A stretch of 64,000 nucleotides of DNA from Haloactinospora alba (lineage in GTDB: Bacteria > Actinomycetota > Actinomycetes > Streptosporangiales > Streptosporangiaceae), in contig NZ_VFQC01000001.1 of the NCBI RefSeq assembly GCF_006717075.1, forward strand, positions 1,597,501 to 1,661,500, in the 5' to 3' direction. Positions 9,019 to 17,571 of the stretch are shown piece after piece. The notes below the pieces were generated by a model that was not told the origin of the DNA, made no database searches, and worked only from the letters and a program-made list of their open reading frames with translations. Every line of letters begins with the position of its first letter. Position 1 is the stretch's first letter. The position numbers were made by a program, and so were the translations under genes.

Positions 9019-9801
9019 GTGACCGAGCATCCGCAGGACTCCACCCTTCCCTCGCTGTCCGGTCGGGTCGCCGTGGTGACCGGTGCCGGCGGTGGGCTGG
9101 GCGGTGGGATAGCACGTCGCCTGGCTGCCGCAGGTGCCGCTGTGCTGCTGCACTACCGAACCAGTGGCGAGAACGCCCGGCTCGTGGCGTCCGACATCGA
9201 ACGTGCCGGTGGCAGGGCAGCAACGGCCCAGGCGGACCTGCTCGATCCTGAGTCCTGCGCTGCCGTGGCGCGCAGAGCCGTGGACACCTTCGGGCACCTG
9301 GACATCCTGGTGAACAACGCCGGAACACAGCCGGTCCAGTCGCTGGCCGAGATGACGTCCGACGACTGGCGTTCGGTCGTCGACACCAACACCACCGCCA
9401 CGTTCACGGCGACGCAGGCCGCGGCTGAGGCCATGCGGGACCACGGCGGTTCCATCGTCCACATCGCCTCGATCGAGGGAGAACAGCCCCAGTGGGCGCA
9501 CGCGCACTACTGTTCCGCGAAGGCCGCGGTCCGCATGCATGCCCGGGCGGCAGCGCTGGAGTTGGGCAGCCGGGGGATCCGGGTCAACTCCGTATCACCG
9601 GGCCTGATCCACCGGGACGGAATAGACGAGGAGTGGCCGCAGGGAGTCGCCCGGTGGGAGCAGGCCGCCCCCCTGGGCAGGCTCGGAAGGCCGGAGGACG
9701 TTGGCGACGCCTGCGTGTTCCTCGCCTCCGACATGGCCAGGTGGGTCACGGGGCAGGACATAACTGTGGACGGCGGTGTGTCCGTCCGGCCGACCTGGTG
9801 A
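9019..9801 (+). CDS. Short-chain dehydrogenase/reductase
   Basis: A 260-residue classical SDR oxidoreductase of unknown substrate. It has the NAD(P) motif 'TGAGGGLGGGIA' near residue 20, 'LVNNAG' in the middle, a catalytic Ser in 'HIASIEG', the Tyr-x-x-x-Lys pair in 'HYCSAKAA', and the terminal 'TGQDITVDGG'. GTG 9019 follows TTGGAGA by six bases; the longer frame back to 8770 runs through a non-coding-looking gap. It is 214 bases after mtnA on the same strand and probably has its own promoter. Confidence 0.85.
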   Translation: MTEHPQDSTLPSLSGRVAVVTGAGGGLGGGIARRLAAAGAAVLLHYRTSGENARLVASDIERAGGRAATAQADLLDPESCAAVARRAVDTFGHLDILVNNAGTQPVQSLAEMTSDDWRSVVDTNTTATFTATQAAAEAMRDHGGSIVHIASIEGEQPQWAHAHYCSAKAAVRMHARAAALELGSRGIRVNSVSPGLIHRDGIDEEWPQGVARWEQAAPLGRLGRPEDVGDACVFLASDMARWVTGQDITVDGGVSVRPTW

Positions 9802-9842
9802 GGAGACCCGGGCGGTGGTCCGACACCCTTCGCGGCGCGGCA

Positions 9843-9873
9843 TTGACGCTGTGTCCCGTCGTGCCAGCAGAAT
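9843..9873 (+). promoter_or_regulatory. Possible leaderless promoter for the PPOX gene
   Basis: TTGACG (9843-9848) and CAGAAT (9868-9873) with a long 19-base spacer. The -10 box ends six bases before the ATG at 9880, so the mRNA would be leaderless. No Shine-Dalgarno is visible. Confidence 0.35.
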
Positions 9874-9879
9874 AGCGGC

Positions 9880-10287
9880 ATGACATTCACCGAGGCTGAA
9901 ATCGACTACCTCAACAGTCAGCGCCTGGGCCGGCTCTCCACCGTCGCCCCGGACGGGTACCCGAACAACCGGCCGGTTCTGGTGCACCACAACCCCCAGA
10001 CGGGCACCATAGACGTGACGGGGTTCGACCTGTCGCAGAGCGGTAAGTGGCGCAACGTCGGTGCCGACCCGCACGTGTCGTTCGTGGTGGACGACCTCGC
10101 GTCGGTCAAACCATGGAGGCCGCGCGGAGTGGAGGTGCGGGGGGATGCTGAGCGACTGACGGGCGAGGGGGTGTCGCCCTTCGGGGACGAGGTCATACGT
10201 ATCCATCCTCGCCGGATCCTCAGCTGGGGGCTGGACCCGGACAGTCCCCGCGCCATGGAGCGGCGCGACGTTTCCGCCGTCGGATGA
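9880..10287 (+). CDS. PPOX-class F420/FMN-dependent protein
   Basis: A 135-residue split-barrel flavin or F420-binding protein of the pyridoxamine-phosphate-oxidase superfamily. It begins 'FTEAEIDYLNSQRLGRLSTV' and continues 'GYPNNRPVLVHHN', 'GTIDVTGFDLSQSGKWRNV', 'VSFVVDD' and 'VEVRGDAERL', the usual single-domain layout. The substrate is unknown. A second, distinct PPOX protein is encoded at 19.4-19.8 kb. Confidence 0.8.
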   Translation: MTFTEAEIDYLNSQRLGRLSTVAPDGYPNNRPVLVHHNPQTGTIDVTGFDLSQSGKWRNVGADPHVSFVVDDLASVKPWRPRGVEVRGDAERLTGEGVSPFGDEVIRIHPRRILSWGLDPDSPRAMERRDVSAVG

Positions 10288-10374
10288 CCCGCGCTCCGAG
10301 CCTCCTGCGCCGCGCGTGCCGGCGTGTTCGCCCACGGACCTGTCCGGCGGGAAGGGGCGGCCGAACACGCGTAC

Positions 10375-10406
10375 ACCGGCCCGGGAGGGGGACTTCCCGG
10401 GCCGGT
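10375..10406. terminator. First of two tandem hairpins between convergent genes
   Basis: ACCGGCCCGGGA and TCCCGGGCCGGT form a 12-bp perfect stem with an 8-base loop. It follows the rightward PPOX gene and precedes the hairpin that ends the leftward permease gene. Confidence 0.65.
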
Positions 10407-10426
10407 GCTGTAGAGGGAGAGCGGGA

Positions 10427-10470
10427 CCCGGGTGACGGGCGTTCGGGAGGCCGGACGCCCGTCACCCGGG
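10427..10470. terminator. 16-bp perfect hairpin abutting the AzgA-like stop codon
   Basis: CCCGGGTGACGGGCGT pairs with ACGCCCGTCACCCGGG across a 12-base loop. The right arm touches the permease stop codon at 10471, so this should end the leftward transcript. No T-tract. Confidence 0.75.
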
Positions 10471-11910
10471 CTAGACCCCGAGGATTTTCTCTATTCCGGC
10501 AAGACCGAAATCGATAGCGAATACGCCGGTGAGGATCCACATCAACCACCCGACGTCGCGGTACTGGCCGCTGGCGGTCTTGATGAGCGTGTAGGAGATG
10601 ATGCCGGCGCCGATCCCCGTGGCGATGTTGAACGTGAACGGCATCAGCGCGATGGTCAGGAAAGCGGGGATCGCGATGGAGATGTCATCCCACTCGATCT
10701 CCTTGACCCCTGTCATCATCATCGCGCCGACCAGAACCAGCGCGCACGATGCGGCGTGACCGGGGACCATGCCGAATATCGGGGAAAAGAGGATCGCGAG
10801 CAGGAACAGCCCACCCGTGACAAGGCTGGCCATTCCGGTGCGGGCGCCCTCCGTGACACCCGCTGTCGACTCGACGAAGACGAGGGTGGCCGAGGAGCTG
10901 GTAACGCCACCAGCGATGGCGCCGGCACCGTCCATGCCAAGGATCTGGTTCGTGCGCGGCATGTTGCCCGACGCGTCCGTGAGGTCGGCTTTCTTCCCGA
11001 TGGCGAGGATGGTGCCCAGCGCGTCGAAGAACCCCGCCAGAATCATGGTGAACAGGATGATCCCGGCGCTGGCTACGCCGGCCGAGGCCCACGCGCCGAA
11101 CAGGTCCACCTGTCCCAGCAGGCTGAAGTCCGGGGCCGTGAACACCGCGCCGGGGAGTTCGGGAACGCTGTTCCCCCACGAGGCGGCTGGAACGTCGAAG
11201 GCGTAGTTCACGGCGATGGCTACGACCGTGGCGGTGACGATCCCGTAGAAGATAGCCCCCGGGACCTTGCGCGCCAGCAGAATGGCCGAGGTGAGCAGTC
11301 CGATGATGAACACGGTCACGGGCCAGCCGCTCAGGTGACCGTCGGCCCCGAGCTGCAGCAGGGAGTCCTCGCTGGAGGTGACGAACCCGGCGTTGTCCAG
11401 GCCGATGAGGGAGACGAACAGCCCGATCCCGACACCGATGGCCAGCTTCAGGTTGTGTGGCAGCGCGTTCATGATCGCTGTCCGGATACCCGTCACCACC
11501 ATCAGGATGATGATGACTCCTTGCCAGATCACCAGGCCCATCGCTTCGGGCCAGGTCATCTGGGGTACGGCCTGGTAGGCGACAACGGCCATGACACCGA
11601 GGGCCGCGGCCAGAGCGATGGGCGCGCGGCCGACGATGCCCATGAATATGGTGACGATGCCCGCCGACAGGGCGGTCATGGTGGTGAGCTGGGCGACGCT
11701 GGGACTGTCACCGTTGATGTCGGTGGCCCCGCCCAGGATGAGCGGGTTCAGCACGATGATGTAGGCCATCGCCATGAACGTGGTGAGACCGCCGCGGATC
11801 TCTCGTCCGTAGGTCGAACCGCGGTCGGTGACGAAGAAGAACCGGTCGAGCCAGGATCGACCGGCAGGCTGGGCAGCTGACTGCTGGCCCGGGTCGTCGA
11901 GTCGAGTCAT
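10471..11910 (-). CDS. NCS2/AzgA-family purine permease
   Basis: A 479-residue proton-coupled nucleobase importer with about 12-14 membrane segments. Diagnostic pieces are 'GLTTFMAMAYIIVLNPLILG' near the N-terminus, 'AAALGVMAVVAY' in helix 3, 'FTMILAGFFDALGTILAIGKK' and 'ITSSSATLVFVESTAGV'-like sequence around residues 310-335, which place it with AzgA/PbuG hypoxanthine-adenine-guanine permeases. The ATG follows AGGAGG by six bases. It lies on the same strand as the xanthine dehydrogenase operon just upstream, so it probably feeds purines to that pathway, although hairpins in between suggest separate transcription. Confidence 0.88.
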   Translation of the reverse strand: MTRLDDPGQQSAAQPAGRSWLDRFFFVTDRGSTYGREIRGGLTTFMAMAYIIVLNPLILGGATDINGDSPSVAQLTTMTALSAGIVTIFMGIVGRAPIALAAALGVMAVVAYQAVPQMTWPEAMGLVIWQGVIIILMVVTGIRTAIMNALPHNLKLAIGVGIGLFVSLIGLDNAGFVTSSEDSLLQLGADGHLSGWPVTVFIIGLLTSAILLARKVPGAIFYGIVTATVVAIAVNYAFDVPAASWGNSVPELPGAVFTAPDFSLLGQVDLFGAWASAGVASAGIILFTMILAGFFDALGTILAIGKKADLTDASGNMPRTNQILGMDGAGAIAGGVTSSSATLVFVESTAGVTEGARTGMASLVTGGLFLLAILFSPIFGMVPGHAASCALVLVGAMMMTGVKEIEWDDISIAIPAFLTIALMPFTFNIATGIGAGIISYTLIKTASGQYRDVGWLMWILTGVFAIDFGLAGIEKILGV

Positions 11911-11935
11911 GTGTCCCCTCCTGGAGGGATGCGCG

Positions 11936-11958
11936 GTCCAGGCGCCTGCCGCCTGGAC
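11936..11958 (-). promoter_or_regulatory. Hairpin in the 5' leader of the purine permease gene
   Basis: GTCCAGGCG - CCTGC - CGCCTGGAC, a 9-bp perfect stem, lies 25 bases upstream of the permease ATG and just ahead of its Shine-Dalgarno. It could be an operator or an mRNA stem. It does not look like a known purine riboswitch. Confidence 0.35.
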
Positions 11959-12117
11959 ACCGCTGGTATGGGGATGGTTACAGTGCGTTCGTTTTCATGT
12001 GCGGGTGTTCACGGGTGTGGGTGCTGTCGGTAGCGCGCGTCCGTTCCCTCTTCACGCGTCGGGACGCTGGATGACATTACCGACAAAACGGGCTTGTGAC
12101 GAAAATAGCTGGGTTAT

Positions 12118-12195
12118 GCCTGCCCGCCTCGGCGCCGAGGGCGCCGGCGGCCCGAGACGGGCAGGCCGTACTGCTGCCGGCTCATGCGGCAGCAG
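12118..12195 (-). terminator. Terminator hairpins after the xanthine dehydrogenase operon
   Basis: CTGCTGCCG - GCTCATG - CGGCAGCAG (12171-12195) starts five bases after the pucD stop. A second stem, GCCTGCCCG with CGGGCAGGC (12118-12126 and 12158-12166), follows. Confidence 0.7.
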
Positions 12196-12199
12196 AGCC

Positions 12200-14608
12200 T
12201 CACATGTCGATTCCGACGATGTCCTCCGGACGGACCGGTGCGTGTGTGAGCTCCTTACCGGTGGCGTCCCGTACGGCCGCCACGACCGCCGGAGTGGACG
12301 ACAGGGTCCCCGGTTCCCCGGCACCCCGGAGCCCGTAGGGCGAGTGCGGGTCCGGATGCTCCAACACGTCGATCCGCATCGGAGGTGTGTCCAGGATCGT
12401 CGGGATCAGGTAGTCGGTGAATGACGGGTTGCGGATGACACTGTCCGAGACCTGGATCTGTTCCATCAGAGCCAGCCCCAGACCCTGGGTCGCCCCGCCC
12501 TGGATCTGGCCCGCCAGCTGCTGCGGATGCAGCACCTTGCCGACATCCTGCACGGCGTCCAAGGCCACCACCTTCACCAGGCCGAGCTCGACGTCCACGT
12601 CCACCACGGCGCGGTGCACGCACATGCCGAACTGGGTGTGCGAGTCCCCCTGCCCGTGGGTGGGGTCCAGCATCTGGGTGGGACGGTGGTGGAACTCCCG
12701 CGTCTCGTCGATGACCGTCGCCCCGTCCCCCAACAGGTCCGCCAGGGAAACGAGGACACCGTGGGTCTGGGAGACCACCTTGCCACCGTTGAGACTCAGC
12801 AGCGCGTCGGGGTGCTCCGCCGTGACGAACCCCTGCTCGCGCACCAGCTCGAAAACGCGCTCGCGCACCGCTTCGCAGGCCATCTTGACCGCACCGCCGG
12901 TCATGTAGGACTGCCGGGAGGCCGACGAGGAGCCCGCCGAACCGACCTGGGTGTCGGAAGGATGGATCGTGACCCGTTCCACCCCCAGCTCACTGCGGGC
13001 GATCTGCCCCTTGACCGTGACCAGGCCCTGACCCACCTCTGCCGCGGCGGTATGCACCATGACCACCGGTTCGCCCCCGATGGCCTCCATGCGTACCCGT
13101 GCTGTGGAGTAGTCGTCGAACCCTTCCGAATAGCACAGGTTCTTCAGACCCACCCCGTAGCCGACGCCGCGCACCACGCCCTCACCGTGGCTGGTGTTGG
13201 CGACCCCGCCCGGAAGGGTGCGCAGGTCCTGGGGATCGGGGAGTTCCTCCCGCGCGGTGGGAAGCGGCATCTCCTTGGCCTGGCGCAGCATGTCCGCCAT
13301 GGGAAGCGGCATGTCGACCTCCTGGCCGGTGATGATCCTCGACCCCTGGGACATGGCGTTCTTGACGCGCAGGTCCACCGGGTGCATCCCCAGTTCGGCG
13401 GCGAGCTTGTCCATCTGGGACTCGTATCCGAAACACGCCTGGACAGCGCCGAAACCACGCATCGCGCCACACGGCGGGTTGGTGGTGTAGGCACCGTAGG
13501 CGTCCAGGGTGACGTTGGGGACCTCGTAGGGGCCCACACCCAGTGAGGACGCGACACCGACCACCGCCGGGGTGGCCGAGGCGTAGGCACCACCGTCGAG
13601 GATGATCTCCAACGCGGCGTACAGCAGTGTGCCGTCCGCACTGGCTCCGTGCTCGAAGCGCATCTTGGCGGGGTGGCGGTGCACGTGGCCGAAGAACGAC
13701 TCCTCACGGTCGTACACGATCTTCACCGGTTTCCCGGTGCGCAGCGCCAGCATGCACGCGTGGATCTGCATGGAGAGGTCCTCGCGCGCGCCGAACGCGC
13801 CCCCCACGCCAGCCAGCGTCAACCGCACCTTGTCCTCGGGAATACCGAGAGCCGGGGCGATCTGGCTCTGGTCCACGTGCAGCCACTGGGTCGCTATGTA
13901 GAGGTCGACGCCACCGTCCTCCGCGGGGACCGCCATACCCGACTCCGGGCCGAGGAACGCCTGGTCCTGCATGCCGACCTCGTACTCGGTGGTGACCACA
14001 GCGTCGGCCTGGGAACGCAGCTCCTCGACCGAGGCGCCCTCGGTGAAAGCACCGGTTCGCACCGGCTGGTACCGGACCAGGTTCGGGAGCTGGTGCTGAT
14101 TGTGCTCCTCGTGCACGGGAAGGTCGCCGTCCTCGTGCACCCGCGGGCAGTCCCCGTCGAATATGGCCCGCCGCGAGTCACTGACCGGCTCCAGAACCTC
14201 GTACTCGACCGAGATCCGCTCCATGGCACGACGCGCGGTCTCCGGGTGGTCGGCGGCGACGACCGCTACCGCCTCCCCCTGGTAGCGGACCTTGTCGAAC
14301 GCCAGAACCGGCTGGTCCTGGTACTCCAGGCCGTAACGCTTGGCGCCGGGAACGTCCTCGTGCGTGAGAACCGCGTACACACCGGGCAGCGCCAGCGCCT
14401 CGCTCGTGTCGATGCTGGTGATCCTGGCGTGCGGATGCGGACTGCGCAGGGTCTTCCCCCACAGCATGTCCTCCATCCACATATCGGAAGAGTAGGCGAA
14501 CTCACCAGTGACCTTCTGCGTACCGTCAGGACGGGTCGGGCTCTGGCCGACCCCGTCCCGCGTGACACTGGAGAGACCGGTTGGGGTGCGGGTGGTTGCA
14601 CCGGGCAT
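12200..14608 (-). CDS. pucD: Xanthine dehydrogenase, molybdenum-binding subunit
   Basis: The 802-residue catalytic subunit that binds molybdopterin and hydroxylates hypoxanthine/xanthine, working with the FAD and Fe-S subunits encoded upstream in the same operon. It shows 'GVGGAFGAREDLSMQIHA' and 'CGAMRGFGAVQACFGYE' (Mo-cofactor contacts), 'AAAEVGQGL', 'GSAGSSSASRQSYMTG' and the C-terminal 'GLRGAGEPG' with its catalytic glutamate. The ATG overlaps the stop of the preceding deaminase gene as TGATG, indicating translational coupling. Length and motif order match PucD/XdhB-type subunits. Confidence 0.92.
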   Translation of the reverse strand: MPGATTRTPTGLSSVTRDGVGQSPTRPDGTQKVTGEFAYSSDMWMEDMLWGKTLRSPHPHARITSIDTSEALALPGVYAVLTHEDVPGAKRYGLEYQDQPVLAFDKVRYQGEAVAVVAADHPETARRAMERISVEYEVLEPVSDSRRAIFDGDCPRVHEDGDLPVHEEHNQHQLPNLVRYQPVRTGAFTEGASVEELRSQADAVVTTEYEVGMQDQAFLGPESGMAVPAEDGGVDLYIATQWLHVDQSQIAPALGIPEDKVRLTLAGVGGAFGAREDLSMQIHACMLALRTGKPVKIVYDREESFFGHVHRHPAKMRFEHGASADGTLLYAALEIILDGGAYASATPAVVGVASSLGVGPYEVPNVTLDAYGAYTTNPPCGAMRGFGAVQACFGYESQMDKLAAELGMHPVDLRVKNAMSQGSRIITGQEVDMPLPMADMLRQAKEMPLPTAREELPDPQDLRTLPGGVANTSHGEGVVRGVGYGVGLKNLCYSEGFDDYSTARVRMEAIGGEPVVMVHTAAAEVGQGLVTVKGQIARSELGVERVTIHPSDTQVGSAGSSSASRQSYMTGGAVKMACEAVRERVFELVREQGFVTAEHPDALLSLNGGKVVSQTHGVLVSLADLLGDGATVIDETREFHHRPTQMLDPTHGQGDSHTQFGMCVHRAVVDVDVELGLVKVVALDAVQDVGKVLHPQQLAGQIQGGATQGLGLALMEQIQVSDSVIRNPSFTDYLIPTILDTPPMRIDVLEHPDPHSPYGLRGAGEPGTLSSTPAVVAAVRDATGKELTHAPVRPEDIVGIDM

Positions 14609-15960
14609 CAGCGGCTCACCTCCTGAAGAAGTTTGTTACGGGCGGCGCGGCCGGCACGGGCGGCCTCGCCGGAGGAAACGGTGCGGAGCTGGCCGTGCTC
14701 CACCACGGTCTCGCCACCAACGAACAGGTGTTCCACCCGGGGAGGAGGGCCGAACGTCAGCGCCACCAGCGGATCGTCGATCGCGTCGTGTCCGAAGCCG
14801 TCGACGCGCCACAGGGCGATGTCGGCCAACTTGCCAGCTTCGAGCGAGCCGAGCTCCTCCTGACGGCCAAGAACGCGAGCCCCCCCGAGTGTGGCCATGT
14901 GCAGGGCTTGGCGGGCGCTGAGAGCCTGTGGGCCGGAACGGGCGCGAGCCATCATGATCGCCTGGTGCATCTCGCCGGAGAGCGGGGTCAGCTCACTGGA
15001 CGCGGGCCCGTCCACCCCCAGTCCGACGGGAGCTCCCGCTTCCAGCAGTTCCGGTACCCGGCAGATACCGGCACCGAGACGCGCGTTCGACGTCGGGCAG
15101 TGCGCTATCCCCGTCCCCGTGGCAGCGATCCGAGCGATCGCGGCGTCCGAGAGGTGCACCCCGTGCCCGAACCACACGTCCTCACCGAGCCAGCCCAGTT
15201 CCTCCGCGTATTCGACCGGGCTCTGTCCGAACTCCTTCTGGCACTTCTCCTCCTCGTCCGTGGTCTCGGCGAGGTGAGTGTGCAGCCGGACCCCCTTGTC
15301 CCGGGCCAGTTCCGCCGCCCCTGCCATGAGTTCACGGCTCACCGAGAACGGGGAACAGGGGGCGGCTGCCACCCGGACGGCGGAGTCGAACGAAGGGTCG
15401 TGGTAGGTGTCGATGGCAGCAGCGGTACCGGAGAGGGCCTCCTCGGTCCCCTCCACCACACCGTCCGGTGGGAGCCCCCCCGAGGACTGGCCGCGGTCCA
15501 TCGACCCCCGGGCCAGATCCAGCCGGACGCCGGTCCTCCGGGCCGCCTCGACCTCGGCCGCTGCGATGTCGCCGCGTCCCCTCGGATAGATGTAGTGGTG
15601 GTCGGACACCGTGCTGCACCCGGACAGCGCCAACCAGCTCGTCCCCGCCGTGGTGGTACCGGAGACGACGTCCGCGTCCAGCCGGTTCCAGATCTCGTAC
15701 GATCCCACCAACCACTCGAAGAGGGTGGCGTCGGCGAACAGCCCCTGGCTTGCCCACTGGTACAGGTGGTGGTGCGTGTTCACGAGGCCTGGCGTGGCGA
15801 CACAACCACTCCCGTCCACCCGCCGCGCACCGGGGATGTCGGGGGCGGGCCCCGATCCGACCCGCGCGATCCGCCCGTCGGTGATGACGACGTGTCCCCG
15901 GGAGTGCTCAGCGCCGCTGACGGTGGCGATGTAGGCGTCCTCGATGATGGCCGTGCTCAC
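14608..15960 (-). CDS. 8-oxoguanine deaminase-like amidohydrolase
   Basis: A 450-residue metal-dependent amidohydrolase of the TRZ/ATZ group, most like 8-oxoguanine (guanine-type) deaminases. Metal and active-site motifs are 'TPGLVNTHHHLYQ' near residue 65, 'DHHYIYP', 'HTHLAET', 'GHGVHLSD', 'HCPTSNARLGAGICRVPEL' and 'GLGVDGPAS'. Its place between the Fe-S and Mo subunits of xanthine dehydrogenase makes it the deaminating step that turns an aminopurine into a substrate for the dehydrogenase. GTG 15960 overlaps the pucE stop (GTGA) and its own stop overlaps the pucD ATG. The exact purine is inferred. Confidence 0.85.
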   Translation of the reverse strand: MSTAIIEDAYIATVSGAEHSRGHVVITDGRIARVGSGPAPDIPGARRVDGSGCVATPGLVNTHHHLYQWASQGLFADATLFEWLVGSYEIWNRLDADVVSGTTTAGTSWLALSGCSTVSDHHYIYPRGRGDIAAAEVEAARRTGVRLDLARGSMDRGQSSGGLPPDGVVEGTEEALSGTAAAIDTYHDPSFDSAVRVAAAPCSPFSVSRELMAGAAELARDKGVRLHTHLAETTDEEEKCQKEFGQSPVEYAEELGWLGEDVWFGHGVHLSDAAIARIAATGTGIAHCPTSNARLGAGICRVPELLEAGAPVGLGVDGPASSELTPLSGEMHQAIMMARARSGPQALSARQALHMATLGGARVLGRQEELGSLEAGKLADIALWRVDGFGHDAIDDPLVALTFGPPPRVEHLFVGGETVVEHGQLRTVSSGEAARAGRAARNKLLQEVSR

Positions 15961-16478
15961 GCGGCGCCTCCGCCTGACTTCTCGGCCTCGCGTTCGGCGG
16001 CGAGCCGGACGGCGTCGATGATCTTCTCGTATCCGGTGCAGCGGCACAGGTTTCCGGCCAGTGCCTCCCGGATCTCCGTATCAGCGGGAGCCTCCTGACC
16101 GGTACGTACGGTGCGGGACAGCAGGTCGTCCGTCTGCACCAGGAGCCCGGGAGTGCAGAACCCGCACTGTACGGCACCCGCCTCCACGAACGCCTCCTGG
16201 ACGGAGCCGAGCTGTTTGTCGGTTCCTTCGCCGGACTCCTCCACCAGGCCTTCCACGGTCTGCACCGTCCTGCCCTCGCACTGGCCGGCAGCGATCATGC
16301 AGGAACAGGCGGTACTCCCGTCCAGATAAACCGTGCAGGAACCGCACTCTCCCTGTTCGCAGGCGTTCTTGCTGCCGGGAAGGCCCAGCCGTTCCCGCAG
16401 CACGTACAGCAGGCTCTCCCCGGCCCACACATTGTCGGCAGTAACTTCCTCGCCGTTGACCTCGAATGTCACACGCAC
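15957..16478 (-). CDS. pucE: Xanthine dehydrogenase, [2Fe-2S] subunit
   Basis: The 173-residue electron-transfer subunit with two [2Fe-2S] clusters. The plant-ferredoxin cluster is 'NACEQGECGSCTVYLDG' plus a downstream Cys in 'STACSCMI'. The second cluster is 'QCGFCTPG' with 'NLCRCTGYEKI'. GTG 16478 has AAAGGAG seven bases upstream. The gene overlaps the end of pucC by 10 bases and the start of the deaminase by 4, so the four genes form one tightly coupled leftward operon. Confidence 0.92.
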   Translation of the reverse strand: MRVTFEVNGEEVTADNVWAGESLLYVLRERLGLPGSKNACEQGECGSCTVYLDGSTACSCMIAAGQCEGRTVQTVEGLVEESGEGTDKQLGSVQEAFVEAGAVQCGFCTPGLLVQTDDLLSRTVRTGQEAPADTEIREALAGNLCRCTGYEKIIDAVRLAAEREAEKSGGGAA

Positions 16479-17335
16479 TGCGGTTCTCCTTTCCGGTACT
16501 CGCTGACGGACCATCCCAACGCCCGGCGTGCGATCACCGACAGGGCGTGCTTGCGGTAGTCGGCGGTGCCACGGACGTCGTCGATGGGACGGGCGGCTGA
16601 GGCGACGAGCTCACCGAAACGGCGAATGGCCTCCTCGGACAGTGCTCCGCTGTCCCAATCGAACTCGGCGGCCAGGAACTGCTCCGCCTCGGTGGCGCGC
16701 AGCGGTGTGGGGCCGGCCGAGCCGATCCCGGTCCCGACCTCGCGGGTGGCGGTGTTGAACGCGAGCGAGAAAGCGGTGACGGCGATGACCATCGCGTTAC
16801 GCGGCCCGATCTTGCAGAACTGCTGTGGGCCGGACGGCTGCGGAAGCAGAACCGCCGCTATCAACTCGTCCTGCTGACGGGCCGTACGGCGCGGTCCCAG
16901 ATAGAACTCCCGTGCGGGAACATGCCGAGTCCCGCGTACGGAGGCCAGCTCGATCGTCGCGTCGGTCGCGAGCAACGGCGGGTGGGAGTCACCAGCGGGG
17001 GAGGCCCCGCCCAGGTTGCCACCGACCGAACCACGGTTGCGGATTTGCGGAGAGGCGACCGAACGGGAAGCCTGCGCCAACGCGGGGGCGTGACGGCCGA
17101 GCTTCTCGATGATGGTGGTGTAGCTGACCCCAGCCCCCAAACGCAGCTGCGAGCCGTCCGGCTCCCACTCGAACAGCTCCGTTACCCGGGTGAGGTCCAA
17201 CAGCGCGGGCGGGCGGTGCTGGTCGAAGTTCAGCTCCACCATGACATCGGTGCCGCCGGTGATCGGCACCGCGTCCGGGTGCGCGCTCTTGGCGGCGAGC
17301 GCCTCCTCCCATGTGGAAGGGCTCAGGAATTCCAT
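16469..17335 (-). CDS. pucC: Xanthine dehydrogenase, FAD-binding subunit
   Basis: The 288-residue flavoprotein subunit that passes electrons to NAD+. It has the FAD_binding_5 motifs 'AVPITGGTDVMVELN' near residue 30 and 'NRGSVGGNLGGASPAGDSHP' near residue 105, then the CO_deh_flav_C domain ('TGIGSAGPTPLRATEAE'). ATG 17335 follows GAGGA by five bases; the frame upstream to 17476 is not protein-like. It is the first gene of the leftward purine operon and is divergent from pucR. Confidence 0.92.
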   Translation of the reverse strand: MEFLSPSTWEEALAAKSAHPDAVPITGGTDVMVELNFDQHRPPALLDLTRVTELFEWEPDGSQLRLGAGVSYTTIIEKLGRHAPALAQASRSVASPQIRNRGSVGGNLGGASPAGDSHPPLLATDATIELASVRGTRHVPAREFYLGPRRTARQQDELIAAVLLPQPSGPQQFCKIGPRNAMVIAVTAFSLAFNTATREVGTGIGSAGPTPLRATEAEQFLAAEFDWDSGALSEEAIRRFGELVASAARPIDDVRGTADYRKHALSVIARRALGWSVSEYRKGEPQCV

Positions 17336-17367
17336 TCTTGTCCTCGTTGGTCGCCTACGGAAAACTC

Positions 17368-17390
17368 CGTTGAAAGGTGTTAATTCAACG
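17368..17390. promoter_or_regulatory. Inverted repeat in the pucC-pucR divergent promoter region
   Basis: CGTTGAA - 9 bases - TTCAACG, a perfect 7-bp dyad centred about 44 bases upstream of the pucC ATG and about 190 bases upstream of pucR. The AT-rich spacer (AGGTGTTAA) stands out in this genome. It is a good candidate for the PucR operator of the purine operon, but no experimental consensus for this group is known to me. Confidence 0.5.
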
Positions 17391-17571
17391 TTTGGCGTCC
17401 TGTGAAGTACACCACCGAACGTCTCTGCTGCTCTAGGCCGCGATGACATGAACTGACCTGGTACGCGGCACCACACCTTCGTGTTTTCCTACAACCCACC
17501 TGTGGACTAGCGTAGCCGCCATGCCAGCGCCTCCGGGGGGCCAGCTCTGCCGGTAATCGTGAGGAGAAGAC